Numbered from the stretch's first letter, positions 44,588 through 54,187 are shown. The stretch is DNA of 64,000 nt from Blautia wexlerae DSM 19850 (GCF_025148125.1 NZ_CP102267.1:3978501-4042500), one strand, 5' to 3'. Translations and numbers: made by a program. Notes: a model not told the origin generated them from the sequence alone.

Positions 44588-46061
44588 TTTGTCTCATTCT
44601 CCTTTCCATCTTTTCGAGAAATATAGAGAGTATTTTCACAATCAGATAATACATAATTCCAGCAGTTATCAACGGTATAAACATCTGATAGGTTCTTGAT
44701 GAAACATAACTGGAAGCTTTGGTAAGATCCATAATACCTACATATCCCAAAATGGAAGTCTCCTTAATCAACTGTATAAATTCATTTCCCATTGCAGGCA
44801 GAATATTTTTTAAAGCCTGTGGAATGATAATAAATCTCATTGTATCTTTATATCCAAGTCCCAGAGATCTTCCGGCTTCCTGCTGTCCTTTATCAACTGC
44901 CATAATTCCGGCACGTATCACTTCAGACACGTAGGCACCACTGTTAATCCCGAAGCTCACAACTGCTGCCACATATCCCAACCGGCTATGAAAGACAGCA
45001 AAATACACGATCATCAATTGTAATACCGAAGGGGTTCCACGAATCACATCTACATATATATGGATAATCCTCGACAATACAGTTTCTTTTTTCTTACGAT
45101 CGGCATTCAATTTTATCATTGCTGCCATTAATCCAATCACAGTTCCCAAAAGTACTGACATGATTGAAACCAAGAGCGTAACCTGTAGTCCATTCAGGTA
45201 ATATTTCCAACGGTTATCCTGCAGAAAAATAAATTTGAAAGTTCCAATTATTCCTGTGTTATCTGCTATCTGAACTTGCGTTGTATCATTTTCTCCTGAG
45301 AAAAATTTTTCATAAATCTGGTCATATTCTCCATTATCTTTTAACTTTTTCAGTCCCTTATTTACTGTATTTAAAAGTTCTGCATTTCCTTTTTCAATAC
45401 AATACACTGTATCCTCTTCCGTTCCATCCACTTTCTGATAAACAATATCATCATTCTGTCTGCAGTAAATCTCTGCCATAATAGTATCAATTAAGACAGC
45501 ATTTACACCTCCGTTTTTCAGTTCCATTACTGCACTTGCAGCGTTCTTAAAGCGGACAACTGTTGCATTTTCAACAACACCATAATCTGTATTCTCTCCG
45601 GATACAATGAAATCACTCTGGGATCCTTCCAAAACTGCTACTCTTTTCCCGGATAATCCAGCAAAATCATACAAAGGTGTTTTCTGACTGCTTACAATAC
45701 TCTGGGATCCCGTATAATAAACATCCGAAAAATCTACACTTTTTTCCCTTTCTTTTGTTGGTCCTATCGCTGCCGCAATAATTTGAATATTTCCGGTTTC
45801 CATAGAACCAACCAAAGAATCAAAGGGCATATCTTTCCATTCCAATTCCAGATTTTCTTCTTGGGCAATTGCTTCCAGAAGTTCATAATCAAAACCCGTG
45901 AGATTTCCATCACTGTCCAGATATTCAAACGGTGCATATTCTGCATTCGTTCCGACAGTTATCTTTTCCTTAGCATAGACACTCTGCGTTCTACATGCAC
46001 ATAAGAAAAACAGAGTAAGCATGATGCATGAAAAAATTTTTATTCTCATTTTATCACTCAT
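44580..46061 (-). CDS. Fused amino acid-binding lipoprotein and ABC permease
   Basis: A 493-residue fusion. The N-terminus is a signal with a lipobox-like FLCAC, then a family-3 solute-binding domain to about residue 255 ([32 protein letters not shown]). A HisM-type permease domain follows: [20 protein letters not shown] and [29 protein letters not shown] near residue 402. Such fusions occur in Gram-positive glutamine-type transporters. The gene lies inside the frl-like operon, so the substrate may be a fructosyl-amino acid. AGGAGA lies upstream of the ATG. Confidence 0.92.
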   Translation of the reverse strand: MSDKMRIKIFSCIMLTLFFLCACRTQSVYAKEKITVGTNAEYAPFEYLDSDGNLTGFDYELLEAIAQEENLELEWKDMPFDSLVGSMETGNIQIIAAAIGPTKEREKSVDFSDVYYTGSQSIVSSQKTPLYDFAGLSGKRVAVLEGSQSDFIVSGENTDYGVVENATVVRFKNAASAVMELKNGGVNAVLIDTIMAEIYCRQNDDIVYQKVDGTEEDTVYCIEKGNAELLNTVNKGLKKLKDNGEYDQIYEKFFSGENDTTQVQIADNTGIIGTFKFIFLQDNRWKYYLNGLQVTLLVSIMSVLLGTVIGLMAAMIKLNADRKKKETVLSRIIHIYVDVIRGTPSVLQLMIVYFAVFHSRLGYVAAVVSFGINSGAYVSEVIRAGIMAVDKGQQEAGRSLGLGYKDTMRFIIIPQALKNILPAMGNEFIQLIKETSILGYVGIMDLTKASSYVSSRTYQMFIPLITAGIMYYLIVKILSIFLEKMERRMRQSD

Positions 46062-46085
46062 AGCTGGTCTCCTATAATATGAGTT

Positions 46086-46922
46086 TTAGCGTATAAATGT
46101 TTCATATGCTTTCATATTCCGTTTATCTGCCCTAGCCGGATCTTTAAAATAGTCAAATTCTGTAATTTCCTGTCCGAGATATCCCTTATATCCATGACGA
46201 TTGATTGCCTTCAGAAACTCCTCAAGATTATGCGTTCCATCCCCCCAAATCAGATGACCATAAGGATTTCCATCAATAAAATGCATGTGGATAATATCAT
46301 CTCCAAGTATATCAAACCATTGATCAATTGTTTCACCGGCAACTCCCATTGCTGTGGTATCAATCATCGCTTTCAGATTTGGATGATCTACTTCATCCAG
46401 CATTCTTTTTACATCATATACCGTAGTAGCAAGGTTGGATTCCTGCGGGCGAAGAGATTCCATTGCCAGTCGGATATTTTTTGTTTTGGCATATTCTGCC
46501 AGAACAGACAGCATTTCCCTTGAACGTTTCCAGGCTTCCTCCCTGTCTTCATTCCAATATCCCCATCCTGAATTGATTGCCATTGTTTCTACACCCAATT
46601 CTTCACCGGCATCCAGAGCTTTCTTAAAATATGCCATACTTTTTTCAAACTGCTCTTTTTCCTGTGCAGCGAACTGATATTGGTATGTACAATTTTCCGG
46701 TGTAATCACCTTCACAGTCAAATCTCTTTCATCAAGAAGTTTTCTGACATGTTTACAGTCAGAATATTCTATATAGCTTAAAAAGAAATGCGGTGTTCCA
46801 GGCCATAACTCAATTGTTTTAAATCCGGCTTCTTTTTGTGCATCAAGAAAATATTCCAATGAATAAAATAAATAATGAATATTCATACCTGCCAATTGTT
46901 CTCTGTTGATTAATTTCTCCAT
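46086..46922 (-). CDS. frlC: FrlC-like sugar phosphate isomerase/epimerase
   Basis: A 279-residue TIM-barrel protein of the xylose isomerase-like family. It matches the E. coli FrlC (fructoselysine 3-epimerase) pattern at TIELWPGTPHFF, VKVITPENCTYQYQ, AMESLRPQESNLATTVYDVKRML, IDTTAMGVAGE and YLGQEI. Metal-binding Glu and His residues are in MESL, MIDTT, HMHFID and GQEIT. Its likely role is to interconvert epimeric fructosyl-amines so that they enter the kinase step. The start is placed at 46922 because GGAGG precedes MEKLINREQL; an upstream in-frame ATG at 46964 lacks a site. Confidence 0.8.
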   Translation of the reverse strand: MEKLINREQLAGMNIHYLFYSLEYFLDAQKEAGFKTIELWPGTPHFFLSYIEYSDCKHVRKLLDERDLTVKVITPENCTYQYQFAAQEKEQFEKSMAYFKKALDAGEELGVETMAINSGWGYWNEDREEAWKRSREMLSVLAEYAKTKNIRLAMESLRPQESNLATTVYDVKRMLDEVDHPNLKAMIDTTAMGVAGETIDQWFDILGDDIIHMHFIDGNPYGHLIWGDGTHNLEEFLKAINRHGYKGYLGQEITEFDYFKDPARADKRNMKAYETFIR

Positions 46923-46988
46923 TTTATCCTCCATGCTTTCTTCTGTTACCTGTTCACAGCTCAATAATACCCATATAATTTCACTTTC

Positions 46989-48077
46989 CTATTTTTCCAG
47001 TTTACTACCCATATATCTATGAAAATCAGGATCTGACGGAATATTCAAATCTATCTTTCTTGCCCGTGATGTCATAACAAACAACATTTGTACAGGCAGA
47101 ATATATTCCAGAATTGAAAACTCAGGATCGTCTGTAAATTTACAGTTCAGTATATATTTTATATTTTCATCTACCTGTTTGGAATTAATCCCAAATAAAC
47201 AGTAACCCTGCTTTGTATAATAATCGAACAATTTTTCCATTCGATTTCTTTCATAACCATTAGGTGGAAAAATATATAAAAAGTTAGTTTTTGAAGTGAC
47301 AGCATTATACATACCATGCATAAATTCTTCTGCCTCATATCCCCTCACCGGAAATCTGCAGGTCTCAGAAAATTTTAATATTCCCTCCAGTAGCAAACTC
47401 TTCATTTTATTACCGGAAATAAGTATCATATCTTCATTATCTTTTAGTTTCTCTGATATTTCTGAGCACCAGAGTTTGCTTATCTGCAGAATATTTTTCA
47501 TATTCTTTATTACAACATCTATTCGCTTTTTATAGTTTTCAGTTTCTTTTTCTGTAATCCTTCCAATGCTTTCGGCAGTATCAATAATCCATATCATCAA
47601 AGTCAATACTGTTGCCGTAAAACCTTTGGTTGTTGCACCAGCATCTTCATAACCACATTCAATATATATGTTAGCATCTGCATGTCTGGTAATTTCCGTA
47701 TCATATTCACCGGTCATTGAAATTGTGGCAATACCGCGCTCTCTAACATCGTCCAGTGCCTTTATGACTGCTGCACTGGTTCCTTGTTGTGAAATTCCTG
47801 TTACCACTGCGCTTTTTGAAATAAATTCATAATCCTCTATAAGCATTACTGGGTATACAGGTGTAACCCGTATACCCAGTAATTTCTTTGCAAAATCGGC
47901 TACAGCTACTGCTGCATTATAAGAAGATCCTGAACCTGTCAGGTAAATTTCTGATATTTTCTTATCTTTCAGCACTCTGTTGCTGTCCTCAAGAATTTCC
48001 TTCTTATTTTCCAATATGTATTGCAGGATATCAGGAGTCTCATATATGTAATCCATTGCATTTCCATGGTACAGCAT
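46989..48077 (-). CDS. SIS-domain protein, second deglycase-like enzyme
   Basis: A 362-residue protein with two sugar-isomerase (SIS) domains. It has YLTGSGSSYNAAVAVADF near residue 42, ITGISQQGTSAAVIKAL near residue 92 and EEFMHGMYNAV near residue 265 in the position of the catalytic Glu-His of GlmS-type isomerases. The C-terminus reads DPDFHRYMGSKLEK. It is a different branch from the FrlB-like protein of the same operon and resembles GlmS/GfrE-F-type proteins. A deglycase for another glycated amine (for example glucosyl-lysine 6-phosphate) is a plausible inference. The start is placed at 48077 from AAGAGGAG spacing. Confidence 0.75.
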   Translation of the reverse strand: MLYHGNAMDYIYETPDILQYILENKKEILEDSNRVLKDKKISEIYLTGSGSSYNAAVAVADFAKKLLGIRVTPVYPVMLIEDYEFISKSAVVTGISQQGTSAAVIKALDDVRERGIATISMTGEYDTEITRHADANIYIECGYEDAGATTKGFTATVLTLMIWIIDTAESIGRITEKETENYKKRIDVVIKNMKNILQISKLWCSEISEKLKDNEDMILISGNKMKSLLLEGILKFSETCRFPVRGYEAEEFMHGMYNAVTSKTNFLYIFPPNGYERNRMEKLFDYYTKQGYCLFGINSKQVDENIKYILNCKFTDDPEFSILEYILPVQMLFVMTSRARKIDLNIPSDPDFHRYMGSKLEK

Positions 48078-48118
48078 ATATTTTCTCCTCTTTGTCATTC
48101 ACTCTATATATTATATTT

Positions 48119-48979
48119 CTAATCCTCGTATGGTTTTCCGTATCCAAAAGCACCATTGAGTGTACATACATGTGCTGCAAATTTAGAAGCTTCTTTTAAA
48201 GAAGTACGGATTGCTTCCTGTCTGTCAGTTCCTCTTTTCAGCTGATCAATATAACAATCCATAAAAGAGGTCAGAAAAGAATCTCCGGCACCCATTGTAT
48301 CTACCACATTGTCAATAAGTGTTGCCGGCTGTGTATAAAACTGTTCACCATCATACATAATGCAGCCTTTAGAACCTCTGGTAAGAGATACCAGCTCCGG
48401 TCCCAGGGAATGAATAAATTTCAGATGTTCTTTTGCTGCTTCATCATCTCCGTCAAAGGAACAAAATGCATATGTAATGTATGGTGCATATTTTTCATAA
48501 TATTCTTTGGAAGAGTCATCAGAAAAATCGAAGGAAATTTTTATACCAGCCTCTTTCATAACTTTCAGCTGTGATTCTGTATAGCAATAATTTCCCGTAT
48601 GCACAAAATCAAATTCTTTCATATATTCAAGGTCAAAACGGTCAAGAATATACGGAGTCTTTCCTCTTACTCCACCTTCATTATAATCCCCAAATATACG
48701 GTCTCCATCACGAAGTGTACATTTAGACCATCCGTTTTCTCCTACCAACTGTTTGCACTTTACAGTTTCAATTCCAAGTTCATTTAATACTGAAATTACA
48801 AATTCTGCAATGTCATCACTTCCAAAATATCCCATATATGCAGCTCTCTCTACACCAAACATTTTGGAATATGCACACAGATTTACACAATTCCCGCCTG
48901 GATACATCATATGAGAATGTTCATACAGATCAACTACATTATCACCAAATCCCAATACTTTTGTATTATACTTTACCAT
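48119..48979 (-). CDS. frlD: Fructosamine kinase, PfkB family, FrlD-like
   Basis: A 286-residue PfkB-type sugar kinase. It follows E. coli FrlD closely: LGFGDNVVDLYEHSHMMYPGGN at the N-terminus, DRIFGDYNEGG near residue 105, SFDFSDDSS near residue 165, and the catalytic/ATP motif DTMGAGDSFLTSF near residue 230, where GAGD carries the base. FrlD phosphorylates fructosyl-amino acids at C6 of the sugar. It sits between the two SIS-domain genes. Confidence 0.9.
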   Translation of the reverse strand: MVKYNTKVLGFGDNVVDLYEHSHMMYPGGNCVNLCAYSKMFGVERAAYMGYFGSDDIAEFVISVLNELGIETVKCKQLVGENGWSKCTLRDGDRIFGDYNEGGVRGKTPYILDRFDLEYMKEFDFVHTGNYCYTESQLKVMKEAGIKISFDFSDDSSKEYYEKYAPYITYAFCSFDGDDEAAKEHLKFIHSLGPELVSLTRGSKGCIMYDGEQFYTQPATLIDNVVDTMGAGDSFLTSFMDCYIDQLKRGTDRQEAIRTSLKEASKFAAHVCTLNGAFGYGKPYED

Positions 48980-49038
48980 TTTTCTTCTCCTTTTTTATCT
49001 GGCAGATTCATATCTGCCAGACTTGTTACGAAAGAATA

Positions 49039-50010
49039 TTAATATTCTACAACACCCATGTATCTTCTCATATCAAGAGGATGTCTTCTCTTGTCCTGTA
49101 AACCTGTACGATATGCTACTGACATTGCATAGAATACCATTGGGCAGAAATATTCATTTACGCTTTCGTCAATTGCATCAATTCCCAGTTCCTTAGCATC
49201 AATTACTTCATATTTCTTTCCATATTTTTTCAGGAAAGTAAGTGCTCGTTCATCCATAACTCTGGCTGCACCTGTTCCCATAAGAAGAATGTAGAGATGG
49301 TCTTCATCTGTGCACTCGAATGGTCCATGGAAATATTCGCCGGAATGCAGATAGCAGCAATCCATCCACTGCATTTCCTGAAGAGAACAGATAGAGAAAC
49401 CATATGCCTGTGAATAAGAAGCACCAGAGCCCATAATATAAAGGAACGGCTCTTCAAAATATTTCTCAGCAAATACCCATGTACGGTTCTGTACTTTCTT
49501 TACTGCTGCACGGACAATACCGTCAGCTTTTTCAAGTCCATCCAGTACAGCTTCATATTTTGTATAAGATGGCTCCTGTAACTTCATCAGTTCATTAAGA
49601 ACACGCATTACAATTCCCTGTGGTCTTTCTTTTTCATTTGTATCATCTTCCCAGCTATATACGACTGGATTCATATCTTCCTGTGCACAGATAGAATTTG
49701 GATTATGTGTCATAGTAATCACTGCTGCACCACGTTCTTTGGCAAGTTTCGCTGCATTTACAGTTTCATTTGTATTACCACCATGAGAGCAAAGAATTAC
49801 AAGTGCTCCCTTTTTCAGAAATTTGGATGGGGATACAATCAACTCTTTTGCTGTAAGCCAATGAGAATGCATAGTTTCTGATTCTGCATTGATAAAATAG
49901 AATCCTGGATAAAGATCTACTAAAGAACCTCCACATGCTGTAAAAAATACATCATTAATCTGTCCCTGCTCTTCATAGATTTTTTTGATTAATTCTTCTG
50001 GTCTGTTCAT
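49039..50010 (-). CDS. frlB: Fructosamine 6-phosphate deglycase, FrlB-like
   Basis: A 323-residue SIS-domain protein. FrlB/FraB features are VFFTACGGSLVDLYPG near residue 20, VILCSHGGNTNETVNAAKLAKERGAAVI near residue 70, SGEYFHGPFECTDEDHLYILLMGTG near residue 222 (Glu and His of the deglycase active site) and the C-terminal RHPLDMRRYMGVVEY, which matches E. coli FrlB. It splits fructosyl-amino acid 6-phosphate into glucose 6-phosphate and amino acid. It lies upstream of frlD with a 59-base gap. Confidence 0.88.
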   Translation of the reverse strand: MNRPEELIKKIYEEQGQINDVFFTACGGSLVDLYPGFYFINAESETMHSHWLTAKELIVSPSKFLKKGALVILCSHGGNTNETVNAAKLAKERGAAVITMTHNPNSICAQEDMNPVVYSWEDDTNEKERPQGIVMRVLNELMKLQEPSYTKYEAVLDGLEKADGIVRAAVKKVQNRTWVFAEKYFEEPFLYIMGSGASYSQAYGFSICSLQEMQWMDCCYLHSGEYFHGPFECTDEDHLYILLMGTGAARVMDERALTFLKKYGKKYEVIDAKELGIDAIDESVNEYFCPMVFYAMSVAYRTGLQDKRRHPLDMRRYMGVVEY

Positions 50011-50053
50011 TTTAATAATCTCCTTTTATTTATATTTTTTATTTTATAGTTTT

Positions 50054-51475
50054 CTATAATCCTGCTGAAATTGTACAGAATACAATTGCTATAACCGCCA
50101 TGATCAAAAACATTTTCCAGATAGTTTTCCACCATTGTCCAAATGAAATCTTGCAGATTGCAAGCCCTGCTACTGTTGTTCCTGCTACCGGACTCATAAG
50201 ATTTGTCAACTGATTTCCATACTGTAAAGCTGTAACTGCCGCTTCCGGATTTACACCATGAAGGTCACATAAAGGTGCCATGATTGGCATAGATAATGCT
50301 GCCAGTCCTGAGGAGGACGGTACTAACAATGTCAATAAAGACTGAACCACATACATCACTGCTGAGAAAACAACATTATTGGATTTTTCTACCAGTCCAC
50401 TTAATGCATTTAAAATAGTATCAATAATCATCCCATCCTGCGCAATTACCATGATTCCACTGCAAAAGCCAATTACCATAGCTGCAAATGCAATATCCTT
50501 TACACCATTGATAAACTCTTCTGCTATTTCTGTTTCATTCATACCACCAAAGATTCCCATGAGGATTCCCATTCCCAGAAAGCACATGGATAATTCATTC
50601 ATATACCAGCCATTTTTTACAAGTCCTACTACCACTATGACCATTCCGATCACAAAAGTGAGGAGCACCAACTTCTGACGAATTGTCATTTCCTGATTAA
50701 AATCAATATCCGTATTCATTTCTTTTTTCTTGATCAGATCATCCTGATACGTAATAGACTTTTCAGGATTTTTCTTAATCTTAAATGCTCTCCAGGTTAC
50801 AAAAGCAATAACCAAAGCCATCATAATCGCAAACTGGAGCATTCTAAATACCAGCTGTGGATTTCCCTGAATCCCGGCAATGCCCTGTGCAATCAATACA
50901 CAAAACGGATTTACTGTAGATGCAGCATAACCAACTGTTGCAGATAAGCAGACTGTCATAAAAGTAGTCATGGAATCATATCCCATTGCAAACATAATTG
51001 GCATGATCAACAAATAAAATGGAATCAACTCATCTGACATTCCAAAGGTACTTCCACCTAATCCAAAAAGAACCATTAGAATCGGTATGATCAGAATTTC
51101 TTTTGCTCCAAGTTTTTTCACAATCTTCTGAATTCCCATATTCAGTGCATTAGTCTTGGCCATAATCTGAAATACACCGCCGATAATAAAGACAAATGCA
51201 AGAACCTCTACCATCTGTTGAATTCCTTTTCCAGGTGCCATAAGTACCTGAGCAATTCCCTGTCTTAAATTTGTTCCATCTTCAAGAACTTTATCTACCG
51301 AATGATAAGTTCCTGCTACTGCTACACTTCTTTCTCCTGCAGAAGTTTCCACTACCTTTCGTTCAAACTCACCACTTGGAAGAATCCATGTAAGTATTGC
51401 CACTACAATGATCAGAAAAAAAATCAATGTGAGCACATGTGGCATATGAAGTTTGAATTTTTTCTTTTCTTCCAT
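50054..51475 (-). CDS. YfcC-family permease
   Basis: A 473-residue membrane protein of the YfcC/ArcD-like DcuC superfamily. About twelve hydrophobic segments are seen. Features are HVLTLIFFLIIVVAILTWILPSGEFER at the N-terminus, FGLGGSTFGMSDELIPFYLLIMPIM near residue 137, TVNPFCVLIAQGIAG and PSSSGLAALSMPIMAPLCD near residue 393. The family moves carboxylates or basic amino acids, and an amino acid or glycated amino acid is a likely cargo here. It is the second gene of the operon, so the operon encodes two unlike uptake or exchange systems. Confidence 0.88.
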   Translation of the reverse strand: MEEKKKFKLHMPHVLTLIFFLIIVVAILTWILPSGEFERKVVETSAGERSVAVAGTYHSVDKVLEDGTNLRQGIAQVLMAPGKGIQQMVEVLAFVFIIGGVFQIMAKTNALNMGIQKIVKKLGAKEILIIPILMVLFGLGGSTFGMSDELIPFYLLIMPIMFAMGYDSMTTFMTVCLSATVGYAASTVNPFCVLIAQGIAGIQGNPQLVFRMLQFAIMMALVIAFVTWRAFKIKKNPEKSITYQDDLIKKKEMNTDIDFNQEMTIRQKLVLLTFVIGMVIVVVGLVKNGWYMNELSMCFLGMGILMGIFGGMNETEIAEEFINGVKDIAFAAMVIGFCSGIMVIAQDGMIIDTILNALSGLVEKSNNVVFSAVMYVVQSLLTLLVPSSSGLAALSMPIMAPLCDLHGVNPEAAVTALQYGNQLTNLMSPVAGTTVAGLAICKISFGQWWKTIWKMFLIMAVIAIVFCTISAGL

Positions 51476-51510
51476 TTTACCTTCCCCTTTTCTTATTGTT
51501 TTCTGTCAGA

Positions 51511-53082
51511 TCAATTTTTTTCTGTCTGACTTTTTTCTGTAAAAACGGTTCTTCCGTCCATGATTGTCATTACAACCCTTGCATCCTTGGCATCTACCGG
51601 ATCAATTTCAAGTAAATTTCTGTCAAACACAGTAATATCTGCCAGTTTCCCTTCTTCTAACGTTCCAAGCACTTCTTCCATACCCAGATTTTTCTGTCCA
51701 CCGATTGTCCATGCTTTCAGAAGTTCCGGTACAGTAAGAGTATTTTCCGATTGAAATGCCTCAGCACGTCCATCCATGTATCCTCCACAGGAATAATAGA
51801 TAGATTCCGGTATACTGGTAAGCAGTAACGGTAAATCTGTGGCACCACTTAAATTCATTCCACTGTCTTGCATTTTACGGCGGTTCCAGTAATATTTTCC
51901 ACGCTCTGCACCTATCGTCTGTTTAATATTATTAATCAGCACATCTGCCGGATCCAGTGACATAATCTGAAAATATAATTCTGCTGTTACCCCAATCCGA
52001 CCAAGGATTTTCAGATCTTTTGGATCTGTAAACTCCATATCTGTAATTGCATGTCTGTTTTTCAGCTTTCCCTGAACCTTCTTGCATTTCTGATAAATTT
52101 CTGTAATTTTTCCTACTGCACCATCTCCCTGTGCATGTAAAGACCATCTGAAATCTTCTGCATCTGCTGCAAGAACGTCTTTTTCAATTTCTTCATATGG
52201 AACCGGATCTTTACAGCAGAAATCCTGATTTTCATATGGCTCTTTTAAATCACCCTTATAAGAAGCAATCGTACCATCAGTCATCCGGTTAAAACCACTG
52301 AAACGAATCTTATTTCCTGTAAACTGCTCTCTCATTCTGCGGGCATAAACAAGATTCATTCCTTCACCTACAGGCTGTGACATAAAGAAGGTTCTCAGAT
52401 TAAGATCATCAGAATCTTCCAGTTCCTTAAGATAATCTGTAAATCCATAAAAGTCATCAAATCCCATTTCCTTTACAGTAGTTACCCCTCTGGAATTCAT
52501 CATTTTCGTATAATCTGAAAATTCCTTTTTAATAAATTCCCGGTCATTCAGATATTCTCTCATGATGCGGTAATAGCTTTCCGGATAACATGTTTCTGCC
52601 GAAAACTGATAAATATTTCTGGCTTTCTGATTCATAATACAACAGGAACGATCTGCCGAAAAAATGATCACCGCTTTATTTGGAAATTTCTCTTCCAGCA
52701 TTTCTTCTCCGTTCTGCCTGTCCCACATCTCCGGATTCCATCCATGACCCAGTAATGCTCCCTTCGGATGTTTCTTCTGCTCATATTTTCTCAGAATACA
52801 GCATCCCTCTTCATTATCTGTCACTTTCGAAAAATCTGCTCCTACATGATAAATTGCATATCCGGTAAAAAATGTATGAGTATCTGTAATTCCCGGCATA
52901 ACCAGTTCATCCCTGAAATTAAGAACTTCCTGTGCCTGATCCAAAATATCTTTTTCAGGTTTTCCTGCTTTTTTTTCGACAATATGATTTCCACTTAAAC
53001 ACAGATATCCTTCGTAATCTTTCTCATTTATACCGTCAAAAAGATGTTTTGCAATAATCACTTTTGAAAATCTTTTTTTCAT
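51511..53082 (-). CDS. YtcJ-like amidohydrolase-fold protein with altered metal site
   Basis: A 523-residue protein with an amidohydrolase_3/YtcJ fold: an N-terminal beta-sandwich, a central barrel and a C-terminal NLGMEEVLGTLEEGKLADITVFD. The usual HxH of the first strand (DxHxH) is replaced by DTHTF (PGITDTHTFFTG, near residue 67). The usual IEHAQ is replaced by AITDMEF (near residue 345). WSLHAQGDGAVGK and LSGATDLPLLL are kept. Two of the expected metal ligands are therefore lost, and catalytic activity is uncertain. It is the first gene of the frl-like operon, directly behind the promoter. Its substrate is not evident. Confidence 0.7.
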   Translation of the reverse strand: MKKRFSKVIIAKHLFDGINEKDYEGYLCLSGNHIVEKKAGKPEKDILDQAQEVLNFRDELVMPGITDTHTFFTGYAIYHVGADFSKVTDNEEGCCILRKYEQKKHPKGALLGHGWNPEMWDRQNGEEMLEEKFPNKAVIIFSADRSCCIMNQKARNIYQFSAETCYPESYYRIMREYLNDREFIKKEFSDYTKMMNSRGVTTVKEMGFDDFYGFTDYLKELEDSDDLNLRTFFMSQPVGEGMNLVYARRMREQFTGNKIRFSGFNRMTDGTIASYKGDLKEPYENQDFCCKDPVPYEEIEKDVLAADAEDFRWSLHAQGDGAVGKITEIYQKCKKVQGKLKNRHAITDMEFTDPKDLKILGRIGVTAELYFQIMSLDPADVLINNIKQTIGAERGKYYWNRRKMQDSGMNLSGATDLPLLLTSIPESIYYSCGGYMDGRAEAFQSENTLTVPELLKAWTIGGQKNLGMEEVLGTLEEGKLADITVFDRNLLEIDPVDAKDARVVMTIMDGRTVFTEKSQTEKN

Positions 53083-53106
53083 TTATCACGTCCTCCTTTC
53101 TTGGTT

Positions 53107-53156
53107 TGTATTATATCATCATATAACGTCATAATACAATATGATCTTTTGGTCAA
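53107..53156 (-). promoter_or_regulatory. frl-like operon promoter and operator
   Basis: On the minus strand TTGACC (plus 53151-53156) and TATGAC (plus 53128-53133) are 17 bases apart. The palindromic TTATAT-CATC-ATATAA (plus 53111-53126) lies just downstream of the -10, within a wider TGTATTAT/ATAATACA repeat (53107-53138). A repressor bound there would block this promoter. The GntR-type gene upstream has a similar palindrome in its own leader. Confidence 0.6.
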
Positions 53157-53213
53157 ATCATAACTTTGTGAATTCTTGATATTTTATTCTTTATTTTTTT
53201 GTCTATAACACAC

Positions 53214-53279
53214 AAAAAAAGGATTTCCGTTTCTCATTTTCAAAGTATATTTCTGTGCTGAAAACAAGATTTGAAATCC
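53214..53279 (-). terminator. Terminator after the GntR-type gene
   Basis: On the minus strand AAGGATTTC and GAAATCCTT form a stem with a long loop (extra GTTTTC/GAAAAT pairing) followed by a T-run. It isolates the regulator from the operon promoter. Confidence 0.7.
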
Positions 53280-53351
53280 TTCTTTTTGTTTAATATAACC
53301 TTTCGTGTTTAAACGGTTCTTCACCATCTATTAATATTACATTTTCGTTGT

Positions 53352-54074
53352 TTATATAGAAATTTTGTAACGTGAACCAGCAATAATTTCATAACTGATA
53401 TATAAAGGTTCTTCTTTTTCATTATTAATATAGCTTGCCAGAATCATAACCGGTTCTCCTTCATTCATTCTAAGGTATCCTGACACTGGTTGAGAAACTG
53501 TACTGACTTCTACTGTACTTCTCGCTTTTTCAGATTCTTTCATATGATATTCTTTACTGAGAAGACGTGTAAGAGATCCATTTTCCAGCTTTTCCACCTG
53601 AAAATCCGGCAGAAAATCGGTTGGAATATAAATATGTTCATAAATAATCGGCAAGTTATCGGCTGACAAAATTCGTTCTATATGATATATCTTAGTATGT
53701 TCAGGTTTAAAAAAATCCTGCTGCCATTCCTGCATTTCCGTAATATGACAGGAAATGATATGTGAAGACGGCTTTCTTCCATTTGAACGACACGCTTCTG
53801 AAAAACTCATGTTGTTATCATTTTCTATTTTACGATATATTTTGGGTATTTCCACAAAAGTTCCTTTTCCCTGTCTTTTTACAAGAAATCCCTGAGAGCA
53901 TAACTCTTCAATTGTTCTGCGTACTGTAATCCTGCTGACCTGATAGGCAGTGGATAATTCTCCTTCTGTGGGAATCTGATCTCCCTCCTTATATGTTCCC
54001 TTTCGAATCTGATCTTTTATCTCTTTCATTAACTGAGCATATAATGGTAACTGTGATTTTTTATCCAAACTCAT
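53352..54074 (-). CDS. GntR/HutC-family regulator
   Basis: A 240-residue regulator. The N-terminal winged helix (residues 5-75) contains EGDQIPTEGELSTAYQVSRITVRRTIEELCSQGFLVKRQGKGTFV. The C-terminal UTRA ligand-binding domain contains HIERILSADNLPIIYEHIYIPTDFLP and ends YISYEIIAGSRYKISI. This is the FrlR-type family, which in E. coli controls the fructoselysine operon. It lies 270 bases upstream of the operon and probably represses it until a glycated amine is bound. Confidence 0.88.
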   Translation of the reverse strand: MSLDKKSQLPLYAQLMKEIKDQIRKGTYKEGDQIPTEGELSTAYQVSRITVRRTIEELCSQGFLVKRQGKGTFVEIPKIYRKIENDNNMSFSEACRSNGRKPSSHIISCHITEMQEWQQDFFKPEHTKIYHIERILSADNLPIIYEHIYIPTDFLPDFQVEKLENGSLTRLLSKEYHMKESEKARSTVEVSTVSQPVSGYLRMNEGEPVMILASYINNEKEEPLYISYEIIAGSRYKISI

Positions 54075-54095
54075 TGATGACTCCTTCCATATGCA

Positions 54096-54111
54096 AACAT
54101 TATATAATGTT
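54096..54111. promoter_or_regulatory. 16-bp perfect palindrome upstream of the GntR-type gene
   Basis: AACATTATATAATGTT is perfectly symmetric and begins 22 bases above the regulator start. It resembles the A+T-rich TTATAT..ATATAA palindrome in the operon promoter, as expected for one repressor controlling itself and the operon. Binding is not shown. Confidence 0.6.
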
Positions 54112-54187
54112 ATATTATATCATATTTCTTAGAAAATCGCAAAAAACTGTCAGAAAAAAATCAGAATCCGACATTGTCAGTGAACAC

